Assembly: GCA_047495785.1 (NCBI GenBank)
Contig: JBLDXI010000024.1
Coordinates: 2,852,001-2,916,000, forward strand
Reading direction: 5' to 3'
DNA length: 64,000 nucleotides
Source: Lepidodermella squamata
Lineage: Eukaryota; Gastrotricha
In this document: piece by piece, positions 53,084-64,000 of the stretch
Layout of the letters: each line of letters begins with the position of its first letter
Position numbering within the stretch: position 1 is the stretch's first letter
Notes under the pieces: model-generated
The model's database searches: none
What the model was told of the DNA's origin: nothing
What the model saw: the letters and a program-made list of their open reading frames with translations, nothing else
Translations under genes and position numbers: made by a program

Positions 53084-55422
53084 CACATTCAAAACTGAAA
53101 TATTTTTTTGAAAAATATGAGAAGAAAAATTCAATTTTGGCAGGGTTAATAGCTCGTGATGACAAAATAATGTTAATGAGATGGCATATGAGATATAATT
53201 AAGGCGTGCACCCACCCCGAGCATCAGGGGTCATAAAGGTGGGTTCATCAAATTTGCTAATGGCATCTTGATTGCGTGTGTAGTTGACATGATAGAAAAA
53301 AGATATACCGCAGTAATAGTAGTTGAAACGTGTGCTGGCAAGCAATTTTTGGCGCTGTGTTTTTTTTCTGGGCATGCAGCGCCCTGGCCATGTGCTGGAC
53401 ACCCTGTATTAGTCTGCGGATTTGCGCGCTCACGTTTGCGTGGGTAGGGTATATTACTTAGCCCGCGAGGCTTATAATTATTACTGGTGTGTAGCGGAAA
53501 AAAATAAAAAACAAGGTGTTAAGAACCCGGCTGTGAGTCTTCGCAGATTTTTCCTCACCTCTATCCATGTCTAAACCAATTTCAGTAAAAATGCGCTTGA
53601 AAATCTCCACGCCAGGGCTATTTAATTCTAGTTAATCCCAGACAGAAGAGAAGACGACCAAAAACCGAGGAAAAATTCTGCGACAAAGCTTTTAAAACGT
53701 AGACAAAAAATCGCCTTAAAAATTCAAGTTTTTATATATATTTTGTTAGAAAAAAATTGGATTATTTTCCCCTGAAAATTAATAACTGAGGGCTTGGTTA
53801 GAAGAAATTCATGCGCCATGTAATAAACACCTTAAGCGCTTTGAGGTTGTTTCCTGTTTTAATTGCTATTTCCATTGGTTGTAGTTTGTACCTAAACAAT
53901 GATTTTTATTCAAATTAGTGCAATCAATAAACACTCTGTTTGTCAATATTTATCAGAAAAATAAGGCCTAATAATAAAATAGGTCATCTTTCAGGTCATT
54001 ACTAGTGCATTTTTACAATTCGCTGATTTTTCCAGAAAGATGAAGAATTAAAAAATGTACGCGGGAAAATATTTCGAACAATTTGCAACACTAAAATCAA
54101 AGTTCCAGCTTAGTTACTGCACAAAATTTTCCGATTCTTTGCCTATTGATGTCCGCCATGACCCTGAAACGTTTTATTTTTGCTGCCTAAATAAAGACAT
54201 TTTCAATATTGGCTTCCAACACTGCCGATATCTTTGTTGGCGCGCCAATATCGAAATTGAGACTCTTCTATATCTCAGTTTTTCACGCTGGTCAATAGTG
54301 TCTACAAACCGCATCACAAAATTGGTTCGGGATCAAAGTCCTATCTCCCCTTTGGTTGATATTTTTTGAGTTCATCTTTTTCCACACAGAAAAGTAAGAA
54401 AAGTTCATCAAGTACTTATTCAATCACGACAAAAAATGTTGATGATGACTCGAACACATCGCAAAAAAGAAGAACTCACGAGGAATCGAACCAAAGGAAA
54501 AAATCTTTTTCGTTCACACTAAAATGATGAAAATATGCGGTAAAATGGATATGAACGCGAAAGACTCGAACCGCACAACCTTAAAAAAAAATGATCAACA
54601 AATAAAAATATCCGCCAGAGTCCTATCTGCACCAAATGACCCCAAAGTGCGATAACTATGTGCCACCGGTCAGAATAGACAACACCATTCGATCCGCCGG
54701 GGATAATTAACCCTTATCATGGCCTCGGTGAATTTATTTACTGAATTGTTTTATTTAACTCAAAATTCACTGTCTTGGAGATAGGACTTCTTGCCGCACC
54801 AACGGCGAATATCAGAAAAATCACCGATTTGTGAAATCGATTCTTGTAATCGATATCATCTCTGCAGGTGGTAGAATTAAGTATAAATTGACCGCCAATA
54901 GAGCCAAATGCACGCAAAAGTTTGATCTATCGGCATGATTTTTCAAAAATTCGAACCTCGGTAACAGCACCCTCATTTTTGGAAAATCAAGTGATTGGCG
55001 CCTCAAATCAATACTTACCCTTTCCCCTTTAATGCTGAAAAATGTCCCGACGGTTATAAATTCCATCTCCTGAAATTCGATTCGACCTCACACAAAATCT
55101 CTGCAAAAAAATTGGAATGCTCAGTATTAACCTTGAACGAATTCACACCCAAAAATATAAAAGACCATTTTTTGTAGGGAAAGCGATAAACTTTTATTCC
55201 AACAACTAACGATTGCAGTTAATATATTGTTGTTTAATCAAATGATTAACAGCGAATAGTAGTCGGGAAGTCATCAACATTACAGCCTTCAAATGCATAC
55301 ATCTATATATCATCGCAGAATTCAGAAAGAGAGAAAAATCGATGAAGTTCAAAATTTAGGATGCATTCCGAATGCCTAATATTCAACGATGAATAAGAAG
55401 AAAAAAAATCAAAATTAATTAA
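53084..55422. other. intergenic
   Basis: No gene supported. A 104-codon plus-strand frame at 54055-54369 has no recognisable feature. Near 53391-53405 there is an isolated TACAGGGTGTCC (minus strand) resembling a mariner end. The dispersed ATCGAT-rich repeat copy lies at 54815-54960. Confidence 0.5.
54815..54960. repeat. dispersed ATCGAT-rich repeat, copy 2
   Basis: AAAAATCACCGATTTGTGAA, then ATCGATATC, TATAAATTGACC and TTTGATCTATCGGC, aligning with 6778-6950 over about 140 bp. Short copies are at 57926-57970 and, inverted, 42150-42205. Confidence 0.6.
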
Positions 55423-58400
55423 TCAATTCTGAACAGCGGCCATGCTCGGAAACGTGTTGCCCATGCGGCAGGGCGGCGGTAAAAAATCGCCCTCCATCCA
55501 CTTGCCATTGCGCGGGTCGTAGGTAAGCAATTTGTACGGCGCCAGACTCGCCGTTAAATCGGACGTGAACGAGAAGAGGCACGTAAGCAGGCCGCCGTAG
55601 GCACACGCCGTGACGATGGGCGACGGCTGCGGCAGGTCAGCGGTGGGTAGGTGGTACCAGGCGGCTTTTTCAAAGTCGAAGAACTCGACCGACGACTCGA
55701 CGCCGAGCTCCGTGTGCCCGCCGACCGCGTACAGCGCGTCGTTGAGCACGGCGGCGCCGAAGTGCGTGCGTTTGCGCGTCATCGGCGCCATTTCGTACCA
55801 GCCGCTGTCGCTGGTTATTTCGTAGTCTTCGTTAACGAGGCTCGTCACCGGAACGTAGGACGCCTTGTTAGACACGGAAGACGATGAACATTCGACACCA
55901 CCTGAAAAATAATGAAAAAATGTTCATGAATCTTTTAGTTTGAGAATTTGAAATTTTTTTCAGGAATAAATTTTCGAAAAAATACACCTTAAAATTTTCT
56001 TGAATTTTGGAAAAATGGTTGAATCCTCCAGGATTATAATCAGCTTCAGCTTTCACTGCTATGATAAAAAAACCGATAACACCGAGGTGACTATCAAATT
56101 TCAAATAATTGATATAGAAAATCGATCTCCGCATATGAAATCAGCTTTCAGATTGAACTATGGACTGCCTATGTTACCTTAATAAATGGAATTATTTTTT
56201 TTTTAATTTGCCGAGCCCTAAATCCTCAGGATTCGGCAGCTCCCAATGCAAGGACCAGTAATCGCGATTATATCTCACAAAATGGCATGAAAAGACATCT
56301 CTCCGTTATGATTCTTTCTCTAAAAGTTCAAAATAACCTGAAAAATCCTAAAACTTCGCTGCAAATTTGCGTAGAAAAAACATTGATTTTCGAATACTTA
56401 CAAAAATATATCCACCAGTTGAATCTGAAAAAATTCCCTTTTACGCTGAATTTTTCAATTCTGAAAAATCCAAGAATTTCTGTGTCAATGTCATAGAATC
56501 GATTTTATAATCAAGGCTGAAGGCCTAACCTTGAGTTGAATCATGAAAATAAGAGAATGCCTAAATCAGAGGAATCGCCGAGGAATTATCCTGTTATCCT
56601 TGAAAATAATATTTGTAAAAAATCGATTCAAAAATTTCTAAAGATTTTCAGAATTTTTGCGAATTTCTTCAATGATCCTTGCAACAAAAAATCGCTAAAT
56701 TCTAAAATTAAAATGGGCCCTAAAAACTAGGCTTCAGGACTAGCCTGAAAATGCGTCAAGTTAATTAAATCTGGTTTGTATGAAAATCGAAAGCCCCTCT
56801 TTGCCTAATCGCCTTAGTCACCCTGTCATACGAGTGAAAATTGAAGCCAATTAATTAAAAACGATTGAAAACTTGGAACTTGAAAAATAGATCATCGAAG
56901 TAGGTATTTCCAATTTTTTCAGGTTTCAGCTTACCTAGGGCGATGATTCGATCCTGAACGGAGACCATGCGAAGGCCGTCGCCGCCATGATGCGCCAGCG
57001 ACGTGATTGGGCGCCACTTTTGCTGCGACAAATGCAGAGCCTCGCATGTGTCCAAGTGCTTGCAGAATATAATATCTTGCGCCTCGACTATTCCGCCGGC
57101 GACAACGATAACGTCGGCGTAGGGCACGGCGACTACAGCCGGGCGGCATCGAACCGTCGTCAGTGATGGCATCGTTTTCCAAGTTCGCGATCGAGTTTCC
57201 AAACATACCTGAAAATTAAAAAAAAATTAAAATCCTTACTTCGACGAAAATAAACAGAAATAATGGGAAGGGCTTTGAAACATTCAGAAAAAAATTACAA
57301 AAGTTTGAAATACAAAATTTAAAAATTTAAAAATTTTACGAAAAAAATTCAAGTGAGTTCAAAGTGTTCAACAAAACTTGGGAAAAATAAAAATGTTCAA
57401 CTTGAATTTTTAATTTTTACTCTAATATAATTTTTATTCTATTCTAATTTTAATTTTTAGAAATTTTGTACCATGAAACTGCCGAGTCCAAGATCGTCGG
57501 CCTGAGTACTGGTAGTGCGGCTGTCCGAGCCAACGAATCCGAGACAGTTCTCGCCATTGGAGAAAACAGTGACACAGGACAGGTCCATGTTGTAAGGAGC
57601 ACGAACAGAATTCGACCATTTGTGAACCATCGGATCGTAGACGGATAATTCGAAGGGACCTGAAAAATATCAACATCGTCTAAAATTTGAAAAAATCCAA
57701 ATTAAAAATTTTAAACAACCATAATAATTAATCAAAATTCTCTTAAGCCTAACAAAATTTGAAATTTAAATTTTGAAAAATTCGAAAATAAGATCTAAAA
57801 ATTTGCTGAGGTTCCAGAGCAAAATTTTCCACATTTTTATCAATTTTACCCATTTCCATAATTTAATGTCCCAAAAAGTGGGTAGGTAGAAAAAATTCCA
57901 ATGTAGAATTTCACGACTGCTGATATTGAAAAAATCACCGATTTGTAAAATTGATACTCGGAATCGATTTTAGTTTAATTTAAATTTTAAATCAATTTTA
58001 AATTTTTCATTAATTTTAAATTTTTTTCTTACCGGTGTTGGCGTAAATTAATCCGCCACGAGGGGGGACCGACGGATGAAAATCCTCGGAATTCCTGAGC
58101 GTCGACTCTAAAATATCGCGACAGACTTGATCTTCCTTAATCAACGATTCGTTCCTTAGTTTCGAAGCCAAAAAATTCGGCCTCGCCTGTTTCAGCCGCA
58201 GTAGCTTAACCAGATTTAACAGCATTCGCTTTCGATCATCGGCCGCTTTTTTATTGCTCGGGCCGTCTTGATTCGTGTCGTATTTCGTCCAGCTCAGGAT
58301 GATGTCGAGCAGGTGGTCTTCGGTCAACTGGCCGAATAAATCGTTCGATAAGATGTCGCGGAACTGCATGAAGTCGAGTTTCAGGATTTCGGGTGATTTT

Positions 58401-60580
58401 GCGAGAATGCCGAAGCCTTGTCGGCAGACGAACTTCAGCACGGCTTCGGTGAGTTTGGTCGAAGACAGCGCGCCCGCGAGTTGCAGATACTCGAAACAGT
58501 TGTCGGGCGATAATGTCCTCGCGATGAACGTACTGCACTTGCCCTCGACATCCTGCATCAACCTAGAAATTGAAAAATTTCGAATATTAATCCAATTTTA
58601 AAATTCCAAAATAAAATTTAAAATTTGGCTCTCGGTGGTCTTTTGGAAAATTCCAGAAATTTTCAAAAATTCAACAAAATTAGTTCCAACTTTTACAAAA
58701 AAAATGGAATTTTTCGGACTTGGGTTGAAGCTTCTTTATTGCTAAATTAAACCAGATCGTGACGAAATTTTTTCTACCTCATGTAATAATAGGTAAATGC
58801 GAACATATCGATTTTTTTAATTCTCAATCGCAATTTTTTTAGATTTTAGAAAAAAAATCTGAATCGACTCAGGTCCCCTTAATTATTACCATGTACAGCG
58901 TGTCCCATGATTAACGCAGGAAGAAAAAAGGTTCGGTGCACTCTAAACTAAGAGACGAAGTCACATCTCATTGCCAGGCAACTTTTAGAAAAATTAAAAA
59001 AAATCATCAGAATAGATAGCAAATATGTCACTTGTAAATAAAATTAAAAACGTACGGATACATTTTTCCAAGCAGGAAAAATACCTAAAACTTTCGAACA
59101 AGTTACCATCGTGGTTTTCCGGTAAATTTTTCATTTCTTTGGTTAAATCGCGGAGGAAAGATGGAATAATCTCTCGGCAGGGTCAATTCAAAAAAAATTA
59201 GTTGATTCGTCCTACAAAAAGTTGCCAGTTCAAAAAATAGTTTCGCAAATTTTGGGACACGCTGCACAATCGTTAAGGAGTAATCTGATTTATTATGCGA
59301 AGTGCATAAAGCGGTAACCGTTGTCGGTACAAAAAAATGGGTACTCAGCAAGTTTTCTGAATTTATCATTTTTCTAAAAAAATTTCTTTCGACCAAAATA
59401 GAGCCTAAATGAATGTTGAATAAATTCCTGGTTAAAAATTCCAACGACGACGAGATTTTTAAAAAATCAGGTAACTGAAAATCGATAATCTCAACGCAGC
59501 TCGCAGGGCTAGAATTGAAGAGAATCTCTCCTCAAGAGCATAAATTAAGCTTCTGTTTTTAAATTCCATAGAATATTCAAGATGTCTCCTAAGACTGATT
59601 GTGAAAAACATAAAATAAAAATCAGCTTTTTGATTAAGGAGATGCAGAAATTGGAAACAAAGATGATCTCTGATTTTCGTTCAAATTTAGGGAATTTTCC
59701 CTAATTTAACCTGATTTTTGGCACTTTTTAACGTGTTCGCTCAACCTTGAATAATTAGCGCGTTATTTTAGATGCTAATTTGCATATAGAACGGCCTTGC
59801 GAGTTATAAAATTTGCACTTAAAAACTGGGTCATGTTGTGAGGGAATAAGAGAAAAATCAAAACAAAATTACCAGCCTCGAGTTTTCAAATTCTTTCACA
59901 GTGTTTAATTTCAACCTCTAACCCTGAGCCCTAATTCAAGACAAGAAATTTCTGGAATTTCGACGGGGACACATAGACATCGTACAGGACAATAAATCTA
60001 GGACAAAATGAGCTAACCCATGCGAATTTCTGACCTTAGACTAGACAAGTCCGAACATAAGGAAAAATAAGACATCATGTCCCAAAATTAAATCAGGTTA
60101 AACCTACAAGTAGCAAGAATCGCGAAGGACATCGCAGACATCGGCCGGGGTAAGTTTCAGCTTCCTCGAGTACATATACTCGAGCACAATTTTAAACGAA
60201 TGCGGCTCGACAACGCCGCCTGTCAGCGTCACCACATCATCGCCCTCCTTCGGCCTTCGATGCCCGTCCTCGTCGACCTGCGAGCCAACCGGCGTGGTAA
60301 AAAGCGCCCGGAAGTACGCACTAGACGCGGCGAGGACAACGCGGTGCGCGCGAATTTCGACCCCATTATCGACAACCACCTTAATATCGGTCATGTGGCC
60401 CTCGCGGTGCAGGTCGTGCAGCGAGGCGAAAAACTCCATCGCGCCATGCGGGATGTGGGACGACGACGAGTTTTGGCTCGATAGGCCGCCGCAGCCTGAC
60501 GACTGCATCGAAGCTTGTGACGACAGCGTCGCCGTGGTCGACGACGAATTAGTCCGGTGTGACCGCGTAGAGGCGTCCAT
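55423..60580 (-). CDS. BTB-BACK-Kelch protein (KLHL type)
   Basis: Minus-strand exons 60580-60108, 58562-58033, 57659-57472, 57208-56935 and 55901-55423 join to 647 residues with phases 2, 1, 0, 1. A Ser-rich N-terminus of about 45 residues precedes a BTB domain (about 50-155; MTDIKVVVDNGVEIRAHRVV, then LAASSAYFRALF). A BACK domain follows (about 165-270; NCFEYLQLAGAL), then Kelch blades (FVGSDS..., VVAGGIVEAQD, YAVGGHTELGVESSVEFFD). KLHL proteins usually bridge cullin-3 to substrates held by the Kelch propeller. Only about four or five blades are easy to see. Introns 1 and 4 are about 1.5 and 1.0 kb, and intron 1 carries a mariner-type MITE. Confidence 0.9.
58896..59264 (-). mobile_element. 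mariner-type MITE, copy 2
   Basis: A 369-bp inverted copy of the element at 2013-2400 in the first intron of the Kelch gene. It starts TA|CAGCGTGTCCCATGATT and ends GGGACACGCTG followed by CA, probably a mutated TA. The core TTACCATCGTGGTTTTCCGG and the TTTCGCAAATTTTGGGACAC end match copy 1. Confidence 0.8.
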
Positions 60581-63307
60581 TCTATTACGACATATTCACA
60601 GAAAAAAATGTAAAAATTTGTTGAAAAAAACAATGGTGCTCTGAAGGAGTCGCCAAACAGACGCAGCTAATTTCGCCCTGGTGAAAAATCTGCTAAAAAT
60701 AGAAAACCTTGTTTTGCTTTGTCGTAACGTTAATTATTAAAAACTGAAAAAAAAAAATTTTTGCCGAAAACAAACCGGACAAAGTGGTCGTAGAACAAGG
60801 TTTGCAACGCGCTGGTCATCCGTATCGGCCCCTGTGATAAGAGTAAAATCTCGCCTCGGTGGGAACGAGTTTCAAGAAAAATTAGACAAAGTTTTTTGAA
60901 TAAATTGAAAACGAGGCGATTTTTCCACTCATCGTTTTTACGTGCCATGTGTGTTGTGTCCTCCAAATCGAGGAAAACATGTTACAGCGGGTGAGACGGC
61001 GTAAACAGCAAAACAGAGAGCCATGAGCATCGTCTCATCCGGACGTAAAGACTTTGTAACCGATCGGGTGACCGTCTATAAATTTGGCGATTAGCAACGC
61101 ATAGCTCACCTCGCCGCCTTAAAAATTTGTTAAAAACAGGCGGTTCATCGGTGAACAACGGATTTTCAGGCATATTTTTTCGTAATCTAACAATTCTAAA
61201 ACAACATGTAACACAACATAGTAGATGATGATATGGAATAATAAAATGAAAAGGCTTGATCCTTTATTATATACAGCTTCAGTGTAGTGCGTGCGCTGGG
61301 TTGTTATTGATGAAATTCCTCGTTTCGGACACGATTTACGCTGATAGTGTGCCTGAAAGCGACGTACTCGTGTTTCGGGGTCAGCCATTTAATATTATTA
61401 AGAGAACTAATAATAAAGGCAGCACGCGTTGCACTCACACCGCAGACGTCCCTATTATCGCGTAAGGCCGTTATTACTTGCCGGCGTCATATTGAAGTGT
61501 GCGTGTTTTCGCTGCTCGCAGTCAAGTGAAAAGTGGAATTACGCAACTCTTGCTAAAACGCATAATCAATGCGAGTGCTTATCAAAATCACGCGCCGTTG
61601 CCAAAAAAAATTATGTTTAACCTGGTAAAAGCACACCTGATCTCTAAATTGATAGTTAGATATTTCCAACAATAATGGTTATTTTTTTTTCAAATGTTGA
61701 TCAATTAAAAAAGTGCGTAAGCGACAATTAGTTTCTTTTATAAGACAGTTTTGACGACGTTTAGACATTAGTAGCCTGCGTCATCGTCATGTCATAATCG
61801 CAGACAAAAAAAAACAAAGAAAATAAAGGTAAATAGGGAATTAAGACAATAAAGGTAGGGTAAAACATCTTTCAACAAATTGCTATCATTTAAATAATTT
61901 TGCGTTTGTGGGATTCTTCTACTTATTTAACGTCTGGGACGCCATTGCAATAAGCGCCGCGCAGACTAATAAAATTGTATTGCTTCCTCGCAATAATCAT
62001 GTGAGTTTAAAAAAATGTTTTTTTTCACGAATTAAAAAAAAGCTTCAGTTACTATATTTTTTGCTTCGAAAAAATGTGGGACAGCAAAAAATGAAATATC
62101 GAAGCACATGAATAGAGCTTTTAGAACGGGTAAATTGCAATCGGCTGAACAATCAAAACAAAATCATGAAATCAGAAGGGATATCATCTTGTCAAAAAAT
62201 GAAAAAAATCAGTTTGATTTTTCGAGAAAATGTTTCGAAATTATGGAATATCGATACGATCTGGGTTTAAATGTGACAGTTTTTCCAGGCCAATAAATTG
62301 GGTGTTGTTCAACAATGGGAGCACGCTATAGATATCGCCTCACTGTAGCGTGGGGCAAGTTTGAAAAAACCGTGTTCAATTTTTTCCGCAAGACCCTGTT
62401 TTCATTTTCCCTATACGAAAGATATACCAATATGTGCGCACGAGAATTCGGATTTATTACTATTATTTTCGTAATTGTACTTATTTAGGTATAAGCTATG
62501 AGAGAAGTCGTCAAACTCAAAACTCCAGGGGCAAAGCTCAACAATTTCAGGGAAAAGTTCAACAACCCCCTATGTAGTATTATTTGTTACATGAACTAAT
62601 ATTTGTCCCACTTTTTCTTTGCGCTTTCGCTGGTCCTACCAAAATTGTATCGCATTCAGTTAGGTATTCTTTTTTATTCGAAACAGGCCTAGCGATTTTT
62701 GTTGTTGAAATAAATGTCTTTGACCTTTGAATAAACAAAATAAATTTGGTGCAGCTGGGTAAAATACCGAAAATTACCGAACCAGTTACCATCGTGACTT
62801 TTCGGGTTTCCTCGGCTGCCTGGGTTACACTCCAGTTTTTTTTAAATTTTTTTTCGGAAAAATCGTGGATAAATTATAGAAGATTCTCCCGCTAGTTTCT
62901 AGAAACGAAAAAAGATGAATTTCCTACAAACAAGGTTGTGAAATTAAAGAATGGTTGCGCAAATTATGGGACACGCTACCGCTACTATTCTATTAAAATT
63001 TCATCAACACGTAATTTTTTTGCAATTTATGGCCAATAAATCCCAACCAATGTCCGTTTAGCTGGAAAAATTCAATGGTGCTTCGTTTTCACGTGATTTT
63101 CTCCGTTTATTTCCCGAATTATTATACAAAAAATCAGTATTTTTTCTCATAAATTATTCCATATTATTTTTCTATTAAACTTGACAAAAACGGACAAAAA
63201 ACAGCAACAATTTCGGACATGAACTTCTTTCTATATCGCTCTCACTTCGTATTATAACAACTATAGACAATAAATAGCAGCATATTTACACTATGTATCT
63301 TCTATCA
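60581..63307. other. intergenic
   Basis: No gene supported. A third, truncated MITE copy lies at 62743-62978. The rest is AT-rich with no recognised exon. Confidence 0.5.
62743..62978 (-). mobile_element. mariner-type MITE, truncated copy 3
   Basis: The right end (GCGCAAATTATGGGACACGC) and core (AAAATACCGAAAATTACCGA...CAGTTACCATCGTG) match the copy at 2013-2400 in reverse orientation. The other terminus is missing or replaced. Confidence 0.75.
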
Positions 63308-63625
63308 TCAGCAGCTAATCACAATTTTCGAAATGATCGACACCAACGAGGCAGTTAGAATCGAGAAAGTTTGCACATTTCCGCTGTTAGCCGGCTTCTT
63401 CTGTTCTGTCGCTTCTTTCCGCACGGCTGTGGTTTGCGCCGGCGTGGTTGTTGGCGTGGTTGTTGGCGCTGGTGTTGTCGGTGGTGGGGTGAAGGGCGCA
63501 CATTCCAGCTCGCATTCAGATTTTGTTTCGAACATATTGTCTAGTTCACCGCAATTGCCGTATTTGAACGATTCGCACAGCCCAGAGTCGTAGTTGAATT
63601 GGATTTTTTCAACGTAATCGTCGCA
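63308..63625 (-). CDS. Kunitz-domain protein, C-terminal exon (partial)
   Basis: Last coding exon on the minus strand, 105 residues in phase 0, entered from an acceptor at 63626. It starts at the second Kunitz cysteine and continues IQFNYDSGLCESFKYGNC, then CELEC, giving cysteines 2-6 of the BPTI-like fold. A Pro/Thr-rich linker and a C-terminal hydrophobic segment (FSILTASLVSIISKIVISC) follow, as in a membrane- or GPI-attached inhibitor. The reactive-site half with cysteine 1 must lie in an upstream exon beyond 63626, probably outside the window. A Kunitz protease inhibitor is likely; the inhibitory residue is not visible. Confidence 0.85.
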   Translation of the reverse strand, partial: CDDYVEKIQFNYDSGLCESFKYGNCGELDNMFETKSECELECAPFTPPPTTPAPTTTPTTTPAQTTAVRKEATEQKKPANSGNVQTFSILTASLVSIISKIVISC

Positions 63626-64000
63626 CTAGAAAAATTGAAAAATTTGAAAAAATCAGAGGATATAACAACTAGTAATTCGCATCTAGAATTATTCACGTCC
63701 TACTTTTGTGACCCCTAATCGATGATGGTTAAACCTTAAAAAAAACGTTCTCCATCAAGTAAACAAGCGAAACGGGCAAGAGTCACAAACACGCGTCACA
63801 AATAGTCGGTAATTAATCAAGAAACATCAGAGCGGTTAATAAACTCGAAAAGAGACAAGAAAAAAATTCACAATTGGATAATTACGCCGTTCATCGAGGG
63901 AAGAATAATAATAAAAGTGAGGATGAAATAGTAAATCGTCCTAACTTCAAAAAATTCGATCCCAGCTGACTTAGAAGGTATGGTAAGGAGCGAGTTTTAT
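63626..64000. other. intron or 5' region of the Kunitz gene
   Basis: No exon recognised. Probably the intron preceding the Kunitz exon. Confidence 0.45.

Noticed and set aside
54055-54369. 104-codon plus-strand frame
   Set aside because: No signal peptide, domain, paralogue or splice partner recognised.

Overview
The window is animal nuclear DNA: AT-rich, with intron-containing genes on both strands, short introns (many about 45-60 bp, acceptors often TTTCAG or TTTTCAG), metazoan domains (rhodopsin-type receptors, Ly6, Kunitz, PAN, sushi/trypsin, BTB-Kelch, NEK-type kinase) and many short inverted-repeat transposons. The compact intron style suggests an ecdysozoan, perhaps a nematode or tardigrade. 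This is inference; no single gene here decides the phylum. Exon models were joined by hand by matching splice sites, reading phase and paralogue alignment.

Layout. 1-2.9 kb: repeats only (a 110-bp inverted pair and a mariner-type MITE). 2.98-6.56 kb, plus strand: a secreted cysteine-rich protein and three tandem Ly6 genes. 7.0-9.25 kb, minus: an NHL-type propeller protein. 10.9-19.5 kb, plus: four tandem paralogous seven-helix receptors with conserved exon structure, one carrying a roughly 290-bp TTTCC microsatellite in an intron. 21.1-35.2 kb: five dispersed genes for a small secreted family that I do not recognise (signal peptide, one phase-1 intron, invariant C-x9-C, then a W-A motif), set in repeat-rich non-coding DNA that holds a short LTR element. 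35.9-36.8 kb: tandem repeats. 37.3-37.7 kb, minus: a two-helix membrane protein. 38.3-41.5 kb, minus: an ankyrin-repeat gene only 80 bp downstream of a NEK-like pseudokinase gene. 44.2-46.3 kb, plus: an intronless TPR-SET protein without a MYND finger. 46.6-50.5 kb, plus: two secreted double-PAN genes and the debris of the duplication that made them. 50.9-53.1 kb, minus: a sushi-trypsin protein that has lost catalytic His and Ser. 55.4-60.6 kb, minus: a BTB-BACK-Kelch gene. Right edge, minus: the last exon of a Kunitz protein.

Themes. Most genes are secreted, GPI-anchored or receptor-like and belong to local tandem families. Three enzyme-fold proteins (kinase, protease, SET) show substitutions at key residues. 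The best candidate for an undescribed system is the dispersed C-x9-C secreted family. The NEK-like pseudokinase next to an ankyrin protein is the best candidate for a functional pair.
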